From Clostridiales bacterium (GTDB taxonomy: Bacteria > Bacillota > Clostridia > Tissierellales > Dethiosulfatibacteraceae): a stretch of DNA of 8,113 bases. Positions 6,602-8,113 of the stretch are shown here, piece by piece. The number at the start of each line of letters is the position of its first letter. Position 1 is the stretch's first letter. Under the pieces are notes generated by a model. The model ran no database searches. It was not told the origin of the DNA and worked only from the letters and a program-made list of their open reading frames with translations. The translations under genes and the position numbers were made by a program. The stretch covers positions 1 to 8,113 of the forward strand of contig DMAP01000361.1 in NCBI GenBank assembly GCA_003446975.1. Direction: 5' to 3'.

Positions 6602-7654
6602 TTATGGTTTACCCGCAGAAAAACTTAACTTAAAAAAGTTTTCCTTTGTATGCTCGGAGGTAATAAGAATATTGGATCCAGTATCAATAAAACCAAAATA
6701 CTCGATATCACAGATTAACACTAACCCTGCCTCAGAGAATTGAAAACTCGAAAATGTATTTTGATCTATCAGGTCTGCTATTCGATTAGGAATTTTTGAA
6801 AATAAGCCTACTTCTTTTTGTGCACCGACAAAAGCAAGAGCAGTCAGAAACATTTGTGTATCATATGAGCTTAGCCATTGTTCATGATTTTCTATCTCTA
6901 TCAAGAATGAGACTTCTGACAAATAGCCATTTTCAGTTATGAAGTGAAACTCTGGCTTTTGCGTCTGCCACATTCCTATATGTATGGCGACACCATCTAA
7001 TTCATTCTCCACCCAACTTCCATATTCATCTAAATAGAGGTTATCATAACCCAACTCAAAAACCTTGGAATAGTAATTGTAATTCTCTGAAAATTCCCCA
7101 ATAGTCAAGTCCCCTCTATTAGGTGGAAGACGTTGAGCCGATAAGATTGAAAGCAGCAAAACAAATGAAGCGACGCTAGCAACGATAAACAACAATGCTC
7201 GGTGCACTTTTGTATCTTTGATACTATAAGATATTGATTCATCCCATGGTTGGGGTTCATTATCAATGCAGAGCTGGTAGCTTTTCCATTGACGAACAAG
7301 GTTGTATATGGGGATTTCGTAACCCATTCCTGTCCCTATCACACTCCATGTACGTTCAAAAGCTTCTCCATAATCAAGATGCCTGCCATCAGCTCCCTCG
7401 ATTTTAAGTCCAAAGATTGCCTTGCCAGGTGTGGTACCGAGAAACTTGAGCCAAAGTGGCTCTAAAAACAACATTAATACTATAGAGACAAAGGAATCAA
7501 ATAAGCTGCCAAAACCACTTCTTGCTCCCATGTTGATATGAACAACAAATGCTAGAAAAGCCGTCCAGAGGATTCTGTATAAAAACAAATCAAACATCCT
7601 GGCTAAAAATCTTCGCCACGGATTAAATACTTGAGGAAGTCCCTTAATCGTCAT
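6602..7654 (-). CDS. RDD-family membrane protein with C-terminal domain of unknown function
   Basis: The start is ATG 7654, supported by AAAGGA (7663-7668) eight bases upstream; an in-frame ATG at 7684 has no such site. The product has 350 residues. Residues about 14-125 match the RDD family: RRFLARMFDLFLY (Arg and Asp in the first helix), a second helix near 52-70, then GTTPGKAIFGLKI and GADGRHLDYGEAFERTW. RDD proteins are small integral membrane proteins, mostly of unknown function; some have been linked to ion transport. A basic linker (121-152) precedes another transmembrane helix at about 153-172. The remaining 175 residues are soluble and rich in aromatic and acidic residues, and I recognise no domain there. 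By the positive-inside rule the linker is cytoplasmic and the C-terminal domain faces outwards, but topology is uncertain. The gene lies 67 bases downstream of the isoprenoid-synthase-like gene and may be read from the same transcript. Confidence 0.88.
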   Translation of the reverse strand: MTIKGLPQVFNPWRRFLARMFDLFLYRILWTAFLAFVVHINMGARSGFGSLFDSFVSIVLMLFLEPLWLKFLGTTPGKAIFGLKIEGADGRHLDYGEAFERTWSVIGTGMGYEIPIYNLVRQWKSYQLCIDNEPQPWDESISYSIKDTKVHRALLFIVASVASFVLLLSILSAQRLPPNRGDLTIGEFSENYNYYSKVFELGYDNLYLDEYGSWVENELDGVAIHIGMWQTQKPEFHFITENGYLSEVSFLIEIENHEQWLSSYDTQMFLTALAFVGAQKEVGLFSKIPNRIADLIDQNTFSSFQFSEAGLVLICDIEYFGFIDTGSNILITSEHTKENFFKLSFSAGKP

Positions 7655-7662
7655 ATTTTTCG

Positions 7663-7668
7663 TCCTTT
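7663..7668 (-). promoter_or_regulatory. Ribosome binding site that fixes the RDD gene start
   Basis: AAAGGA lies eight bases before ATG 7654. It would fall inside the coding region if the upstream ATG at 7684 were used, and that ATG has only AT-rich sequence before it. This favours the shorter 350-residue product. Confidence 0.7.
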
Positions 7669-7685
7669 CACATTTAATACTCATA

Positions 7686-7715
7686 TTATTAACTTTAAAG
7701 CCTGTTCATAATCAA
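7686..7715 (-). promoter_or_regulatory. Possible weak promoter of the RDD gene
   Basis: On the minus strand TTGATT (7710-7715) and TAATAA (7686-7691) are 18 bases apart, with a leader of about 25 bases to ATG 7654. The -10 is poor, and the region is AT-rich, so chance matches are likely. No terminator is visible between the two minus-strand genes, and read-through from upstream is an equal alternative. Confidence 0.3.
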
Positions 7716-7721
7716 TAGTAT

Positions 7722-8113
7722 TTATCGGGTTTGAGATACCAATTTTGGCTTTAATATTTTCATCCACTTTTGACTGATTTGCTTTAGCTTCCAATGATGT
7801 TCCAAACGAACCGACTGCATTTGATTGACCCTTTGTATTGCATCTTTCGAAAAGAAAGTTCTCTGCTCATAAATGGCGTCACATATTAACAGTTGTAGAC
7901 TGTTTCTCAACAAACGAATCATTTGTCTTTTCAATACAGTGTCTTCCATAGGAACGTAAGTGAGTATCTCATCACAGAGACACATCAGTTTTTTTGTGTC
8001 CAGCCACCGCTTTTCTGACCCTGTGTGGCAATTATACAAAGTATGGTGATTATTCATCAGATCTTCACTCATGTCTTGCAGATCATCCGCAAGCTGCAAT
8101 GCAATACCATAGC
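7722..8113 (-). CDS. C-terminal part of an isoprenoid-synthase-fold enzyme (5' end beyond window)
   Basis: The frame is open from the right edge to TAA at 7722-7724, giving the last 130 residues. It begins YGIALQLADDLQDMSEDL, a helix with DDLQD and a following ED, like the second aspartate-rich, magnesium- and diphosphate-binding motif of class I isoprenoid enzymes. In polyprenyl synthetases the motif is DDxxD after a glutamine-containing helix. In squalene/phytoene synthases GxALQL is followed by DxxED. The fragment has features of both, so I assign only the fold. The next HHTLYN may correspond to the loop closing over the substrate. The rest is helical and basic at the end (LKPKLVSQTR), with no transmembrane segment. 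The TTG at 8099 and internal ATGs lack ribosome binding sites and split the motif, so the true start lies outside the window. The first aspartate-rich motif cannot be seen. Confidence 0.7.
   Translation of the reverse strand, partial: YGIALQLADDLQDMSEDLMNNHHTLYNCHTGSEKRWLDTKKLMCLCDEILTYVPMEDTVLKRQMIRLLRNSLQLLICDAIYEQRTFFSKDAIQRVNQMQSVRLEHHWKLKQISQKWMKILKPKLVSQTR

Noticed and set aside
7105..7465. Two overlapping 64- and 71-codon frames within the RDD gene region.
   Set aside because: Both are out-of-frame or antisense to the RDD membrane region, whose motifs and ribosome binding site are clear.
1..8113. Defence system, CRISPR array, insertion sequence or prophage segment.
   Set aside because: No repeat arrays, transposase or integrase motifs, nuclease or toxin motifs, or tRNA-linked direct repeats were seen; the genes are housekeeping and envelope types with ordinary promoters and terminators.

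Overview
The window looks like chromosomal DNA of an AT-rich Bacillota bacterium, probably a member of Clostridia. The signs are strong AGGAGG-type ribosome binding sites, TATAAT-type promoters (several with an extended TGn element), an S-layer-homology protein, a clostridial/bacillar-type PTS enzyme I and a lipoprotein signal. The genus cannot be fixed from sequence alone. I see no rRNA, tRNA, CRISPR array, transposase, phage gene or attachment site.

Layout: (1) Positions 1-2022, minus strand: a two-gene envelope operon. It holds a seven-bladed propeller lipoprotein, then, 13 bases downstream, a multi-pass membrane protein with a tryptophan-rich N-terminal module that runs off the left edge. 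(2) Positions 2168-3999, minus strand: a complete monocistronic ptsI with its own promoter and terminator. (3) Positions 3994-5837, plus strand: divergent from ptsI, a secreted S-layer-homology protein with Ig-like and carboxypeptidase-regulatory-like domains, followed by a long hairpin. (4) Positions 5871-6557, plus strand: a small six-helix membrane protein resembling the membrane part of a chemoreceptor without its signalling domain. It ends at a bidirectional terminator. (5) Positions 6602-8113, minus strand: an RDD-family membrane protein with an uncharacterised C-terminal domain, preceded by the 3' end of an isoprenoid-synthase-fold gene that enters from the right edge.

How the genes fit together: apart from ptsI and the isoprenoid-synthase fragment, everything is a surface or membrane protein. 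There is no evidence that the window forms one pathway. The only tightly coupled pair is the propeller lipoprotein and its downstream membrane protein. This is the best candidate for an undescribed functional unit, but its function is unknown. The remaining genes look like ordinary, loosely packed chromosomal neighbours with short intergenic regions holding promoters and terminators. No gene-free stretch exceeds 300 bases; the longest is the 277-base divergent region at 3921-4197.
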